NCBI GenBank assembly: GCA_964412845.1
Contig: CAYPQM010000259.1
Span: 1-6,107, forward strand
Length of the DNA stretch: 6,107 nt
Reading direction: 5' to 3'
Source of the DNA: JAWWPY01 sp964412845
GTDB lineage: Bacteria; Actinomycetota; Actinomycetes; Streptosporangiales; Streptosporangiaceae
Part shown: piece by piece, positions 6,000 through 6,107 of the stretch
How the letters are laid out: each line of letters begins with the position of its first letter
Numbering within the stretch: the stretch's first letter is position 1
Notes under the pieces: model-generated
Database searches by the model: none
The model's input: only the letters and a program-made list of their open reading frames with translations
Told to the model about the DNA's origin: nothing
Translations under genes and position numbers: made by a program

Positions 6000-6107
6000 C
6001 CGGCGTTCCCCAGCCGCAGCCGCGGGTTGAGCACCGTGTAAAGAACGTCCGCGATGAGCGTGGCGACCAGGTACACGACGCCGATGATGAGGACACCGGC
6101 CTCGAGC
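5996..6107 (-). CDS. dppB: ABC transporter permease, DppB/OppB type (C-terminal fragment)
   Basis: Only the last 36 codons are inside the window; the gene continues past the right edge. The fragment reads LEAGVLIIGVVYLVATLIAD and ends VLYTVLNPRLRLGNAG. It is a final membrane helix followed by the D/N-P-R-x-R-x signature with which nearly all DppB/OppB permeases end. Its TGA (5998-5996) overlaps the ATG of the DppC-type gene. As the first-listed permease it is the expected partner of that protein. The operon promoter and any upstream genes lie outside the window. Confidence 0.93.
   Translation of the reverse strand, partial: LEAGVLIIGVVYLVATLIADVLYTVLNPRLRLGNAG

Noticed and set aside
5238..6041. 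A 267-codon plus-strand frame opposite the DppC-type gene.
   Set aside because: It is extremely rich in Asp/Arg/Gln/Glu, the mirror of hydrophobic membrane codons; it is not a real protein.

Overview
The window is GC-rich, and almost every third codon position is G or C. Three of the four complete or nearly complete genes checked use GTG starts, and the substrate-binding protein is a Tat-type lipoprotein. Together these point to a high-GC actinomycete; the genus cannot be read from the sequence.

All well-supported genes lie on the minus strand and read from right to left as one tightly packed cluster. In transcription order it holds: the 3' end of a DppB/OppB-type permease (5996-6107, cut by the window edge); a DppC/OppC-type permease (5115-5999); a double ATPase fusing the usual DppD and DppF subunits (3058-5118); a family 5 solute-binding lipoprotein (1275-2969); and a protein of the ornithine cyclodeaminase/mu-crystallin family (227-1246). 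The first two junctions are 4-base stop-start overlaps (ATGA and GTGA). An 88-base gap with an AT-rich pocket and a perfect AGGAGG ribosome-binding site precedes the binding protein. A 28-base gap separates that gene from the enzyme gene.

Together the genes describe a complete ABC importer of the peptide/opine/nickel class: binding lipoprotein, two membrane permeases and one double ATPase. It is coupled to a cytoplasmic NAD(P)-type enzyme that may process the imported compound. The substrate is unknown. The enzyme has a Thr where true ornithine cyclodeaminase has its catalytic Asp, so it is more likely an imine reductase, amino-acid dehydrogenase or other side branch of that family.

The left end (1-226) is unclear. 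It holds a 20-bp tandem repeat that creates a chain of ATGA stop-start overlaps on the minus strand, leading into a 40-codon open frame. On the plus strand, the first 54 bases read like a piece of a short-chain dehydrogenase. The two readings overlap and neither is secure. I see no RNA genes, insertion sequences, CRISPR or phage genes, and no stretch over 300 bases lacks a gene. Overall this is an ordinary nutrient-uptake operon with a few details worth checking.
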